Of a stretch of 64,000 nucleotides of DNA, positions 22,271 through 34,199 are shown piece by piece. The first letter of the stretch is position 1. The number at the start of each line of letters is the position of its first letter. Below the pieces are notes generated by a model that worked only from the letters and a program-made list of their open reading frames with translations, had not been told where the DNA came from and ran no database searches. Source of the stretch: Myrica gale (taxonomy: Eukaryota > Streptophyta > Magnoliopsida > Fagales > Myricaceae); the NCBI GenBank assembly GCA_963930655.1, contig OZ005609.1, positions 21,959,001 through 22,023,000 on the forward strand, given 5' to 3'. A program made the position numbers and the translations under genes.

Positions 22271-25200
22271 ACTAGCTAATATACGACGTATGTAGTATCC
22301 ACCGTGGGAATCAAGGACCAACATAGGCCACACTTTGTATGGGGAGTGGCTTACACGGCTTGCCAAGAAATTCTATAAAGCCTTCCGCACAACCAAAGAG
22401 GAGGGTTTCGTCATTTGGAAATAATACGGTCGATCGTACGACCATAGATATATATAGAGAGAGAGAGAAAAAAAAAAACTGGAGTTGCAGAGATTCTTGC
22501 AAAGTTAACAGAAAGAAAGAGAGAAAAGCCTATAAACTTTATAAGAGAAAGAGAGAGCTACAAAGATTATACGTATCATGGGGGGTGTCAGAAAGGTACA
22601 GAGGAATCCATGTGATCCAAAGAAACGACCAAAGCTACTACTATATACTTCTTGCTGATAGTGTACTCCTCTCTAACTTCGGTAAACGATTATGTTTCCC
22701 TCATAAAATGTGTAAAGTTAAGTAGCTCTCGAAACAAGACACTTTTTTTTTTCTCGTGCTAGAACTTAGAAGAGTCCTAATGTACACCACCCCATCCCTC
22801 AAACCATGAGAAACAAAAACATGTCGAGCAAATACAATACTCCCCGTCTCCCATGTGGAACTGTAGGATCTGTATGCCCACCCAACAGCTACATAACATT
22901 TGGCAATAATGTTGCTATAAAGATAAATTATTCATACAGAATGTTTTTGCGTAATGAGGTGATAGCATATTCACATGCCAAATGTACGGGAAATGGGATA
23001 AGTACTGTGTTGAGTCAAAACCAGCTATAGGTCATAGGAATTAAGTTGACAAGCTCCTCAAAGTGTAAGTCAGCATACATATGAAGGGTAAGATTTGAAT
23101 TTTTCGGTTTTTCTTTTTGAGTTAGTAAAAGGACACAAAATCATTACAATATATATAGGACCTATACTTGTCTTGATCACTACCTTTAGCTCCATTAATT
23201 ATTAACAAGATTGTATGCAATCTAATTTGCATTTTAAATATGGAGTAAAACTGTTAATTAAGGGGAGTGATTTCGTTTCTCTAGCTCTCCGAGTAGGGGG
23301 GTTTGTAGAATTAATGTGCAGTGGGATCTACAGTCTCCAACGCTTTGTTTATGAAGACACAAAGTAGAGTTACACGTGTTTTAATTTCGTGTAAAGAGAA
23401 TTAGTTGTAATGTTGTCTTAGGACCTAGCTAGAGAAGTCTGTCTTAACACCTTTAATCACGGTAATTATATATCTTTATTAGATTAAAATTAACACCTCT
23501 ATCTTATTGATAAGAATACAGTTATAATCTAATTAACAATAATTAATCAATTGTAACCTCCAACCTTCTTGGTAAATACAAGTTTTATTGGCACTAGTAA
23601 AACATATTGTTATACAATTGGGGAAGCATGCATGCAAAGAGTTGTTAGTCAACATAGAAAGTAAGTAAGCTACCAAAGATTATGCATTAAAAACCTTAAT
23701 CCGACCCTAAGTCACGCCGATCATATAGGGCTTAAGCTGGCTCTAATACTAGAATCCAATCTAATAACCCCAAAGTTCAATGATGCAAGCCTATAGATGA
23801 TCAGTAGATGGCAATTATGTTCTTCTTTAATTAAGCGAAAGGACGTGGATAGCTTTGGAAGCTGGGGGAATAAAATAACTCGTAGTAGAAGAAAGATGCA
23901 CCTAACATCTTCGTAGTAAAAAAGTTGTATCTATCTTTATACCAACCAATCTAAAACTATTAAATAAAGATTAGACCCAACTGTCTCATTTGAATGTATC
24001 GATAATGTCATTGTTTAAGAGATACGATGACAGCTAAGTCTGCAAGAGGGACTACTAACTAAACTTAAATAATTAAGCTCATAGTTCAAATATTCAATTT
24101 CATGTTCTAGACCGGCCTTTTCAGGTAAACCAAGCATCCTGCGGCAGATCATGTATTAACTTTTATTAGTCAATGTTAAGATTCTCTCCAATAAGCTAGC
24201 TACCACGTCTGGATACGACATTTATCTTATACATTAATGCATGTGTGCTTTCTCTGGTCCTCTTGGCGTAGATTTATGTGGCTGCTATATATTGAACAAT
24301 AAAATTTTGAAAAGTATTAATTAGGACATACGTTTTTGCTGTTCTCACATAAGACAACTAAAATATCCATCAATCATGTAGTGGAAACATGTCTAGCAAA
24401 AACTACAACTACATGCAGTACTCGATCGAATGTCTTCTTTCGGCCTCTTTGTCTGCAATGTTTATCTAATCGTTTCAGGTGCATGCACCCGAATAGAAAT
24501 TGTGACTACTTAAAGAGAACAGCCCGGTCCTAGCTACTCTCTCTCTCTCTCTACATATATATGTGACTGTAAGTAAACACGTGTACGTACAAAGATGAGC
24601 CCCTCTCCTCTTGGACAAAAGATATCAAGCGGGCAATCTTGATACTTAAATTGGGGGCTTCAAAAACTTTGTTAGACATCATGAAGCATGTGGGTGTTAT
24701 ACATTAATATGCTCCGCGGTGGGAATACAACTCTAAAATAATATAATGACAATAACTATTAGACACGTTACAATATCTGGTCTTCCACCTATATGTACAT
24801 ATATATAATAGATCGCTATCGCCATGTAATAAAAATATTTGATAACTGTTACAACAGCTTTCTTTTCTCTCTGTACAATTATCGGGTAGCAGTACTACCA
24901 TAAGTCTATACATATTGTTAAAGCTTTATATGAACAATGTCAAACAGCGACGACGTCGGTTTTCGTTGCGTATCTTTCTCGACTTTCTATCAGAAACGCT
25001 ATCATGTGCATTGCAGATTCCGCTCAATTACGGGTTACGATCACTAGATAAACAACCTGAGAAAGGGAAATAGAAAAGGGGCCGGGATTAGAGATATAGA
25101 TAGAGGCCTAGCTAGTTTCTCGAATGGGAAAAATGAAATAAAAAGGACAAAATGTAGCATTGTGATCGTCAAAGAGAAATCGAGGATCGAATCGTGTCCA

Positions 25201-26461
25201 GTTATGATCACAGATATTGAGTACGTAAAGTTCCTGCTAATTGAGAGAATTGGAAGTGGTCGTTGTTAGAGCCTAGGCCGAATATATTAGTCATTAGGCC
25301 GGTTGATCTTCAGGACACTTCCATGAAATACCAACTGGACATGATGGGGGGGGGCTCCGCGACTTGTGGACTGCCGGTGCTAAAAATGTCAACTTAATTT
25401 TTAAAATTCAAGTTTCAATTTCCTTAGCTAGACGTTTCTGATGATCAAGTCAACCATACATTGAAGAATTACGCGTATATGTTCCTCATTTTTCTTACAT
25501 TAGGTCTTTTCGTTTTGGCTATTTGTCAGATATATCCAATTCCTGTCTTTAGGGTTTTTGTGAAGTTTGTAGTTGAAATGCATGCATGTCGGCCCTAACA
25601 GCGGGGAGTCGGTAGGAGCATTAAAAGCATTAGGGCAGCCATTGCTGTACTTAGGATTGAAGAATGGGTTGTATTAATTGGTGCCATTATATGGTGATAG
25701 GGATAGTACCCAAAACTTTGTCATGATCAGCAGTATCAGGTCAATGTGTGAATGGAAACAAACAGATTTCAAATTCAAGGATTTAGATTTTGTTGTTGCC
25801 GACGGAGGGGGAAACATTAACCCTCTCTGGTCTAATAGGTTTTGTCCCTTCTGTAAATCGTCGTATGTTTCACAGATCACTCCTTGAGGAAAATGAAAAT
25901 CAATGACCTAATTATTACATTCTGTTTCTGCAATAACTAACCAAATAAATAATAATAATAATAGATAAAAGAAAAACTAATTACATTTATAGGGTCTATA
26001 TGTTGATTCCGGCCACTGCTTCTTATCCTCATCTATAATTGGTACGTAGTATATATTGTCAACACGTAAGAAAATCTAGTACTTCTGCAGTGATGTACTT
26101 TTATGTCGATAGATTGATTAAGCTGCCTGTTTGTCGACCGAGATGATATATATTTTGTCACTAGGGAAACTGATCATCATCATCATATAAATCTCCTTTC
26201 AATTTTTTGATCCAAAAGCAGTGGACCATCTGAATCTTGAGAGACGCGCTCAACTCCAAAGAAACCCCCCCACCCCCACAACCACCTCCCTTTTCTTTCT
26301 TCTAATGGTACTGGGTTATGATGAAAAATTTGAAGAACAAACCAAAAAGACTGGAGAGTCGGAGACATTACTGATATCCTAACTCCATCACGTTTGTATG
26401 TTCAATTAAAGAATCCTCTTTTTACTGGCTTTATAATTTGAAGATGGGTGTTTATTTATGT
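22271..26461. other. 4.2-kb intergenic stretch, no gene recognised
   Basis: AT-rich sequence without exon-like frames, RNA genes or elements with clear ends. There are short purine/pyrimidine repeats (GA tract near 22455, CT tract near 24538). Open frames are short and unlike any family I know. Confidence 0.5.
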
Positions 26462-26470
26462 AAAAAGATA

Positions 26471-26970
26471 GGGTTAATTACGATTTATCCCCTCAAATTA
26501 TCACTTGATTCTCAAATACCCCTACAAATTTTAACTCGTTGCAACTCACCCCTACAAACTATACTTCTTGTTTCGATTTCATCCTCCAACCTTCTGAAGT
26601 TGTTATATTGAACTGTTTTCATCCAACATAAACAAAAAATTTGACCAACTCGATTCTCAGTAAGTCATCTTTTTTTTAAAAAAATAAAAAATCAGTTAAC
26701 TACATATTATTTTTTGGCTTTACGAATTATTAGAAGCATTGTAGAAGGCTAGAGAGGACTCAAACGAGGGTAAAATTATCTCTTCACGTAAATAGAAGGT
26801 CACATGTCTGTTATGTGAAATAGAAATCGTTCGATATAATGACTCTAGCCGGTTGAGAGACGAAATCGCAATGAGAAGTATTGTTTATGGGGTGAGTTGC
26901 AACGAGTTAAAGTTTGTGGGAGTATTTGAGAATCGAGTGGTAGTTTGAGGGGAGAAATTGTAATTAACCC
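26471..26970. mobile_element. Mutator-type MITE, exactly 500 bp, perfect 9-bp duplication
   Basis: The left arm starts GGGTTAATTACGATTTATCC and the right arm ends gagaaattgtaattaaccc. The inverted arms run for more than 120 bp each with scattered changes (cccctacaaattttaactcg against cgagttaaagtttgtggg). It is flanked by AAAAAGATA at 26462-26470 and again at 26971-26979, a perfect 9-bp target duplication diagnostic of Mutator-like insertion. No coding capacity. Confidence 0.9.
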
Positions 26971-27830
26971 AAAAAGATATAATTCAAAAGTATAATCTAT
27001 TCTCGTACTGATGATTTTACCAAGTATGAAAGCTATTATCCAGAATTCGAGACCTGACTCTGTATTTCATCTCAATTTTATTTAAAAATATTACACGTAT
27101 CGGGTCTACCAATTAAGTAGTAGGGTTGTGCATATGTGGTGCCCGTAGTGGTTTGTGCCCCCACCATGGCCGAGTTCCTCAAATCGAGGACCGCCCCTGT
27201 CCCCGTTATTGGCGGTAACTGTTGCCGAGGAATACTAATTTTGGCAAGGGCAATGTTGGGCTGTTACTGCCACATACCAAAGAATGAGAGAGAGAGAGAG
27301 AGTCCAGGTCATTTTAGATGTAATAAAGTAAAATTAAAAAAGGAAAATGATTTTAGAAATTGCTACCACTTAGGTCACCACGCCCACAGCGAAATTAGGT
27401 ACCATTACCGGTGCCACCATGGGGCGGTGTGGTGCTGATTAAATCGATCCTATTGAAAAAAGTTTCAACCCACACGTGAAAGAGTATTAGGAGATATATA
27501 ATTCAAATAAAAAACATACATCTTCAATTAAAGAAAGGCTAAATTAGTCCGTACGCCCTTGGGGTTTGGCCTTTTCCCAGATTCGTCCTTAGGGTTCGAT
27601 TTTCCCTACAGATAACCCCGGGGTTTAAACTCAATCCCAAGTTAGTCCTGCCGTGAATTTAATGGACGGAAATACACACGTGGATAACGGCTTACACGTG
27701 GCAGTGACAGGTAAGTTTTTTTAAAAAATTTGGTCCAATTACATTAAGACATGTGTCAGAAAATAAATAAAAATAAAAAATATTTTAAAAAGATAAAAAA
27801 TATAATAAAAAAGTAATAATTGTAGACTGC

Positions 27831-28112
27831 TCCTTTGACAGCCTCAGCTTCTTCCTGGATCCATCTCCGTCTCCGCCACCGCCATCTTCGTCGTCGCTTC
27901 CGCGAGAGCTTGAAGCCCTCTCGGCCTCGTTTTCGTCTCCGTTTGCTTCTCTGTCGGTGAAGAAACCCCGTTTTCATCCTCGCAGACCACCTATGTCAAT
28001 TTTTCAAGATATCTTCACAATAGATTTTATGAGAAAAGCTTTTTACATTGAAATATCTACGAAAATAGCAGCTCCATATTACAGACATGATAATGGTCAT
28101 TTTCCGCAATGA
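27831..28112 (+). pseudogene. Proline/serine-rich captured fragment inside the Pack-MULE
   Basis: An open plus-strand frame starts Ser-Phe-Asp-Ser-Leu-Ser-Phe-Phe-Leu-Asp-Pro, continues with a Pro/Ser run (PSPSPPPPSSSSLPRELEAL) and then KKPRFHPRRPPMSIFQDIF, and ends at a TGA. It has no start codon at its head. It is GC-rich and codon-like, unlike its surroundings, so it is probably part of a captured exon. The source gene is not recognised. Confidence 0.5.
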
Positions 28113-28186
28113 ACGATTTCTCGCAATGAACGATTTCTCTGTGTCAGTTTCTTCCTGGACGTTATGTGTGAAAATGTTCCAGACTC

Positions 28187-28552
28187 TGGTATCCATCTGC
28201 ATTGAACTTTATGCAGAATCTTTCACCTGGAAATGAAAATTATATATTAGCCATCACTGAAGGCTGTCAGGTACAATGTTGTGCTTTTGTACTTTTTAAT
28301 CTCCTCAATGTCAACATGAGCTATGGTCTTCTGCACTTTATTTGGATGCATTGTCGTCTTTCATCTGTCACTACTTTGCAGCTGACTATATGGGACTTAA
28401 GAATGAAAGAAAATGGCGGTTGTCTGCACAGTATCTGTGGTTCCCCAGGTGATGTCTTCTATGCTGTCTGCGGTTCTTCAACTGGTAATATTGCGGTGGG
28501 TGGTGCTGATCGTACTGTGACAGTCTATGATCCAAGCCTTCGCCAAGGGCAG
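28187..28552 (+). pseudogene. Captured WD40-repeat gene fragment with its intron
   Basis: The coding sense is plus. Before 28270 it reads NLSPGNENYILAITEGCQ. An intron with gt...ag ends follows (28271-28381), then LTIWDLRMKENGGCL and FYAVCGSSTGNIAVGGADRT up to about 28537, with another gt after 28552. The Trp-Asp dipeptide and the small-residue-rich strands are typical of WD40 blades. Only about two blades are present, with no start or stop of its own. Retention of an intron means genomic DNA, not mRNA, was captured, as in Pack-MULEs. Confidence 0.8.
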
Positions 28553-28971
28553 GTACAAAATCAGTGAGAACTAGTTTAAAAAGCTCTTTCGGTTTCTCTA
28601 TTTTCATGAGAGAGAGAGGGTTCTGGAGAGAGAGAGGGAGCCTCCTCCCGATCTTTTTTTTTTAAGTTTAATTAAGTTTTTTATTACTTTTTGATTTATT
28701 TTTTATCTTTTTAAAATATTTTTTATTTTTATTTATTTTCTGACACGTGTCTTGATGTAATTGGACCAATTTTTTAAAAAAAACTTACCTGTCACTGCCA
28801 CGTGTAAGTCGTTATCTACGTTTGTATTTCCGTCCATTAAATTCACGGCATGACTAACTTGGGATTGAGTTTAAATCCCGAGGTTATCTGTAAGGAAAAT
28901 CGAACGCTAAGAACGAATCTGAGAAAAGGTCAAATCCCAAAGACGTACGGACTAATTTAATCTCAAAAAAA

Positions 28972-30362
28972 ATACTATTGAAGTTCCTTTTATATGCCCT
29001 CTACTTAGAATAAGTGCTTGAGAATGATCAGAAGTGCAAAAAGCCTCGGTAAAATGCCTTTTCTATCTACTACCAACGTCCGACAGGCCCGTGGCTGTTT
29101 TATTCTGACGCAGGGATTGTTCGTGCATTAATTCTTGTCTTATGGCAGCAGATCAGCAAAGCAAGGTTTGAACAAAATCATTGTTAATGGTGACTTTGAT
29201 TAGTTTTCCTTGATTCCGATGCGCATTTTCAACTCTGGGTAGGCGTGATAATTCCGTCACCCGGCAAGCCATAACTTTTTCTACAGCTTAAGACAAACGA
29301 GAGGCTGCGCAGAGGGTGAAATTATGAAAGTATCAGTAGTTGTCTCCCTCACATGTATGTTCAATGTATCAAGTAATCTCTTTCCTTCCTAGGAACATGT
29401 TACACCTGAAGATCTTCAGTACTGCTGTACGCACAATCGTCCTCTAGCAATGATTATGATTACTACGGGCATTCCTTCGCGAACTGTCTTGCTTTCTACG
29501 TAATTTGGGGGAGGAGAAAGAGAGATTGGTAATTGCTTTATCTTTACTTCATTTGGATCCACGAAAGGAGGGAGAGAGAGAGAGCGACTCTTTCCTTTAA
29601 TCTTTTCGTGACGTTGATAAAAAAAAATCTTTTCGTGACGTGAAACCGGCCATAGTTGTGGGGTCTCATTATCGGATACTTTATTCCTTCAATACAACTG
29701 TAAATTTAAATAGAGAGAGATCAGTTTTGAGGATATTGTTTTGGACTAGGTAGCAAAATGACACTTGATCAGCCTGCAGTTTAAAGGAAATCATAGATCT
29801 TCCATTGAACCAAACCCTCGTAGGTCTAAATGAGAGCACTTTTTCCAGATTTATCCTAACAAACGGCAAAATCATTATCGTTCAAAAGTTCTATCAAATC
29901 TATCCGGCGACCGCCCACAATCTAACCTACCTACCCTACATTTCATACCTTTGATCAATTATTATGATTTTAACAGCAAAAAGTGTATGCCCGTCTAATC
30001 ATAATTCTTCTCAAGGCTTGGTATCTCAAAGTGACGAGAAACCTTTTCCCTTTCCTAAGGCATAATTATCTATGGATTGTCAGTGGTCCATCTTGTCTCA
30101 CTACTGTTGCGTATACTCGCATGGCCACAAGACAAAACCTAGGTTCGTAGGCCACATAAATTGTTCCTACCTATTAATATTAATATTGAAAAGTCTCGGT
30201 TTGTAGACCTAATTCACAATTAGGAGATGAATAGGTATTCCCCTTTTAAAACATTACACGATAGTGTCGGAATAAAACTTAGGATAACGACAAACTAAGT
30301 CAATAAAATAAATTAAATTCTAATTACAATAGATTTTGTCGATGAGGTGAAATTTTTTTAAG
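28972..30362. other. Intergenic stretch, nothing recognised
   Basis: AT-rich sequence between the Pack-MULE and the inverted-repeat element, with a short GA tract near 29570. No gene or RNA gene was seen. Confidence 0.5.
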
Positions 30363-31328
30363 GAAAAAATATACTTTGCACTCCTGAATTAAGGAGGCAT
30401 TTATACTTTGCATTCCGATTTATCAATTTCGTGAGATTGAATGCCCAAACTTTAATAATTCGTCGATTTGCACCTTAAACCTGATTTGCCATTATTTCTC
30501 ACGGTATATAATGCACGTGTCATCCACGTCACATGTCTCCGTTTACGTTGTCCATTTTGCCCTTTAGGAAAAATACACTTTGCATCCTCTATTATAGGGA
30601 TTAATGACACTTTGCACCTCCGTCTTCCAATTTCGTGACAATTTCGTTGATTTGCGCCTCACAAACCAATTGACAGTTAAATGAGACAATAAATCTGTCA
30701 AGTGTCGTCTACATGATTCACTGATTATGCGAATCAGAAAGTTCTTTATATCATTCTGCTTCGCTGATAGGTAGATGATTTGTAGGAAGTAGTTTTTTTT
30801 TATTTCAAATCTGGTTATTTGTTTATTATTTCTTTCTTAGTTTGTAGTCCATCGGTTGGATATTTAAAATTTGAAGCGATTCAATCTTTGACATTTTTTT
30901 ATAACTTTGAAGCGATTTCAATTGCAGAGAGATTTTGTGTTTTGTCCTCTCGGCTATCGACATGGTATCGAACTATGAGGCTTTGCACGTGAAATTTACC
31001 GTTGCATTTAACGATTAATTCGCTTGTGAGGTGCAAATCGATGAAAATGTCATGAAATTTGAAGACGGGGTTGCAAAGTGTCTGTACCCCATAATTGGGG
31101 GGGTGCAAAATGTATTTTTCCTAAAGGGAAAAATGGGCATAACGAGAAGAAGTGAATCACGTGGACGACACGTGGGTATTCATCGTCACATTTAACGGCT
31201 AATTCGGCTATGGGGTGCAAATCGACAAATTTTAAAAGTTCATGGGCTCAATGTCACGAAATCGATAAATCGGGGTGCAAAGTGTAAATGCCCCAAAAGT
31301 TCAGGGGTACAAAGTGTAATTTCCCCTT
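30363..31328. mobile_element. Long inverted-repeat element, probably two related Mutator-like units nested
   Basis: The outer arms (ggaaaaaatatactttgcac on the left; gtacaaagtgtaatttcccc on the right) and inner arms (aggaaaaatacactttgca near 30568; tgcaaaatgtatttttcct near 31105) are the same phrase used twice per side. Pairing is continuous from the ends to about 30690/31010. Flanking T-rich DNA (ttttttaa on both sides) may be the target duplication. No coding capacity. Confidence 0.7.
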
Positions 31329-32339
31329 TTTTAAAGTATCATTGAAGAGAAAAACCATTATGGTATTTATATCAAAGCCACCCAACATCAACTCAGAATA
31401 AAAATCTTACAAACAATGATTCAGATTGTGGCGAACTCATTTGCTGACTATGACAATTTGGATCATGCAATAACTTTGAAAAACCTAGTTTAGACCCTAA
31501 CTATACATAAAGGTAAGTGAATATTTAAGTGTAATCCAACACAAATAAAAATTCAACAACAATTTTAAAATAGGTTCTAAAATTGTTCCGTATAGATATT
31601 CAAAGTCACCAACTCAATCAACAAAATATTAATCAATTAACGAAACAAATAATCAATCACACAAAGAGAAAAGAATTTCGGGACAAAATGGAAAACCTTT
31701 GAAAAATCATTCAAAAATCACTTCAGGCTGACAATCACCTGAAATCCATTAAGAATAAATCCTTATAAATAATGATTCAGATACGGGCAACATCAGTTGC
31801 TGACTTTGACACCCCTGACGTAATAATCCAAGCATTCATGCTTAGACCTGCTCCGTGCGACATTCACCTCAGACCTCTGTGGTTCTTCATATTGATTCTT
31901 CGTGAACAACCTCGTTCTTTAACAATCCTTCAATAAGAACTCAAGAACAACTTCTCTGGGGTTTTGGGACGACTTCCAATGACAAAAGAGAGATCCCAAA
32001 GTTTTTCTTTAAATAGGATGCAAAAAGGTAGGGTTTTTTTTAAAAAAAATTCGATGATTTACGCTCGGGTATGAGTTGAAACGTGAAGAGGGCGTGAAAC
32101 CAACTTGACCTTTAAAACAATTTGAAACACTTACAAAACTCTTGAATGACTCAAAAACCTTAAGATAACTAAATACAATTCAATAAAGGCATATTTTGAC
32201 AAATGTTTTAAGTTTACGTTGTTTAATTTGCTATATCATTCATTTAGGTCCGTAAATTGTATTTATTTTAGTGATGATGTATATTATTGGAGTTTTGGAT
32301 TGTTTGTGGATCAATTTGGGCAGATTTTGGGCGTGTTTT
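31329..32339. other. Non-coding stretch with a diverged direct repeat
   Basis: A phrase containing aaacaatgattcagat followed by ttgctgact occurs near 31412 and, diverged, near 31768. No gene was seen. No left end for the neighbouring CACTA complex could be found here. Confidence 0.4.
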
Positions 32340-32940
32340 AGGGTTTTATATAATATGTGATTTTCGTCCCCGTACCGATTGATCGCCTATTGAGGCCGAT
32401 CGAACGTTATGTAGATGCTGAGTCAAACATTTGATCTTCTATTTAGACGATCGATCAGTGATGTTTAATTAATGACCGATCGATACGTTATTTACCGATT
32501 GATCGATACATAAAATGGTGTGTTTCAATTTAGTGTCGATCAGTCACTGATGTTGTGCATTTAAAAAGACTCGACCGGTCAATCGCTTATATCGAAGCGA
32601 TCGATCGATAGGCTAGACATTGAAACAATGCGTTTTGACGAAGTAACGATCGATCTCCATGTTGGCGATCGATCGCTTATTGGTACTGTGCGTTTTGTTG
32701 CATGGAGGATCGATCGCCTATGTAATGAAACGTGTCATTTAATGGAAGTGATTGATCGGTCTTTTCCACCGATCGATCGTTTTGTTTTGGTCGATCGTTA
32801 GCATAAATAAATCGATCGGTTTGTACAAACCGATTAATCGCTATTTTGGCAATGGATCACCATTTTGTTGTAACTTTTTAATATTTTAATTACATTATTG
32901 TGGTTATTTATTGACACATATTTATATGTAATTATTGCAG

Positions 32941-34199
32941 CATTCGTAAAATGTAGGAGCTAAGCGTGCACGCACAACGAGGGCAAGGGCTGGATCGTCG
33001 TCCCACAAGCAGGAGCCCACTGATTCGATGATGATCGTAGAAAGGCAGATGGAGTACTTGAGGGGGCGGGCGCTGGCCAAAGAGGCATCCAGTGACACTC
33101 TCTGATTTTTACGATTTGTTGTACGAGGAGCACACCCTCTACCAGCTGTTCGAGTACCAGAGATTCCTTCATCAGTTCTCGTGGGTGGAGGGTTTTTTTG
33201 TCGACTCCCTCGTGCACGATTTCTTTTGTGTGCTTGTCTCGGCAGACAGAGCACCTGAGGTGCAGATGGAGGTGTGAAAAGTGCAGTTCATGTTCTAGGC
33301 AGACGACATTGTCGATTTCCTACGGTGCCCTCGGTCCGAGACCCTCTGCTTCCCGGCGGTTCCCATGAGGGAGGAGCAGAGGACATCAGAGCAGGACTTG
33401 TAGAAGCTGATGATGGGGAAGACCTCTACCATGGATAGAAGCATAATCAAGCAGAGTGAGTTCAATGTATTTTGGTTGATTTTGCACCTTATCTGGACGA
33501 CGAACATTGATGGTAGAAGTCATTCTACCGAGTGCCCGTTCACGAGAGCTCAGTGCATGCTCTTACTGTGTCAACAAACGTGTATTGATTTTTCGTTGTA
33601 CATGGTTGAGCTAATTTTGGATGAGGCTTGGGGAATTAAGGAATATAGCCTCTCATACGATGTGTTTCTGATTCAGTTCCTCATTTCTCGGGGTGTCGTG
33701 ATCGCTATCGAGGATACTTATAAGAAGTTAAGAGCGCGCTGAACAAGTTCACTCTGTCTAAGAGCAAGGGACAAGAGAGGCATTGACTCGACGGTTCTCT
33801 CATAGGGCAGCGGCGGCAACAGAAGAGGCAGCAAAACCTTCGACATCAGCGTAAGAGGCACCGCTCGAGACAGGAGTGCCCCCTCCCTGGGTGGCCCAAC
33901 TATTTGCGAACCTTGATAGCCGTGTCAGCTCGACTGTGAAGGCCGTTCTATAGCCTCTTGAGGGGCAGATGCAGTCATTAGAGGAGGAAGTGAAAAAGCT
34001 TCGGACCACCTTCGATGGGGAGTGCACTCTGACAATGCTCCACAACAAGCTGGTTGTGGCTCATATGGAGGACGCCAGCGAGATGCTGGAAGAAATTAAG
34101 AAGACTCTGAATGATTTTAGAACGGAGGCAAATCCACGTAGGATTCCTGGAGATATTCCTGATGACGTGGCCACTTTTCGTGATGTTGTTCGACGTTGA
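32941..34199 (+). pseudogene. Broken plant transposon-protein ORF (Transposase_32-like)
   Basis: After an acceptor-like ttgcag at 32940, several plus-strand frames follow one another with stops and shifts: a basic start (AKRARTTRARAGSSSHKQEP), SDFYDLLYEEHTLYQLFEYQ, then FTRAQCMLLLCQQTCIDFSL (33410-33742) and MQSLEEEVKKLRTTFDGECT (33969-34199). The layout of a basic Ser-rich start, a middle alpha-helical domain and a C-terminal coiled coil resembles plant proteins filed as putative transposon proteins. The family call is by resemblance only. Confidence 0.5.

Larger units (their letters stand above)
27537..28962. mobile_element. Pack-MULE, 1.43 kb, carrying captured gene fragments
   Basis: Terminal inverted repeats of about 280 bp run from 27537 to about 27818 and from about 28683 to 28962. 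Left start is GGCTAAATTAGTCCGTACG and the right end is its near complement, cgtacggactaatttaatc. The flanks TTAAAGAAA (27528-27536) and TCAAAAAAA (28963-28971) match at 7 of 9 positions, as expected for an aged 9-bp duplication. The interior is GC-richer than the surroundings and holds two pieces that look like host-gene sequence. Confidence 0.87.

Noticed and set aside
27136-27438. 100-codon plus-strand frame between the MITE and the Pack-MULE
   Set aside because: No recognised domain, and it runs through a GA microsatellite.
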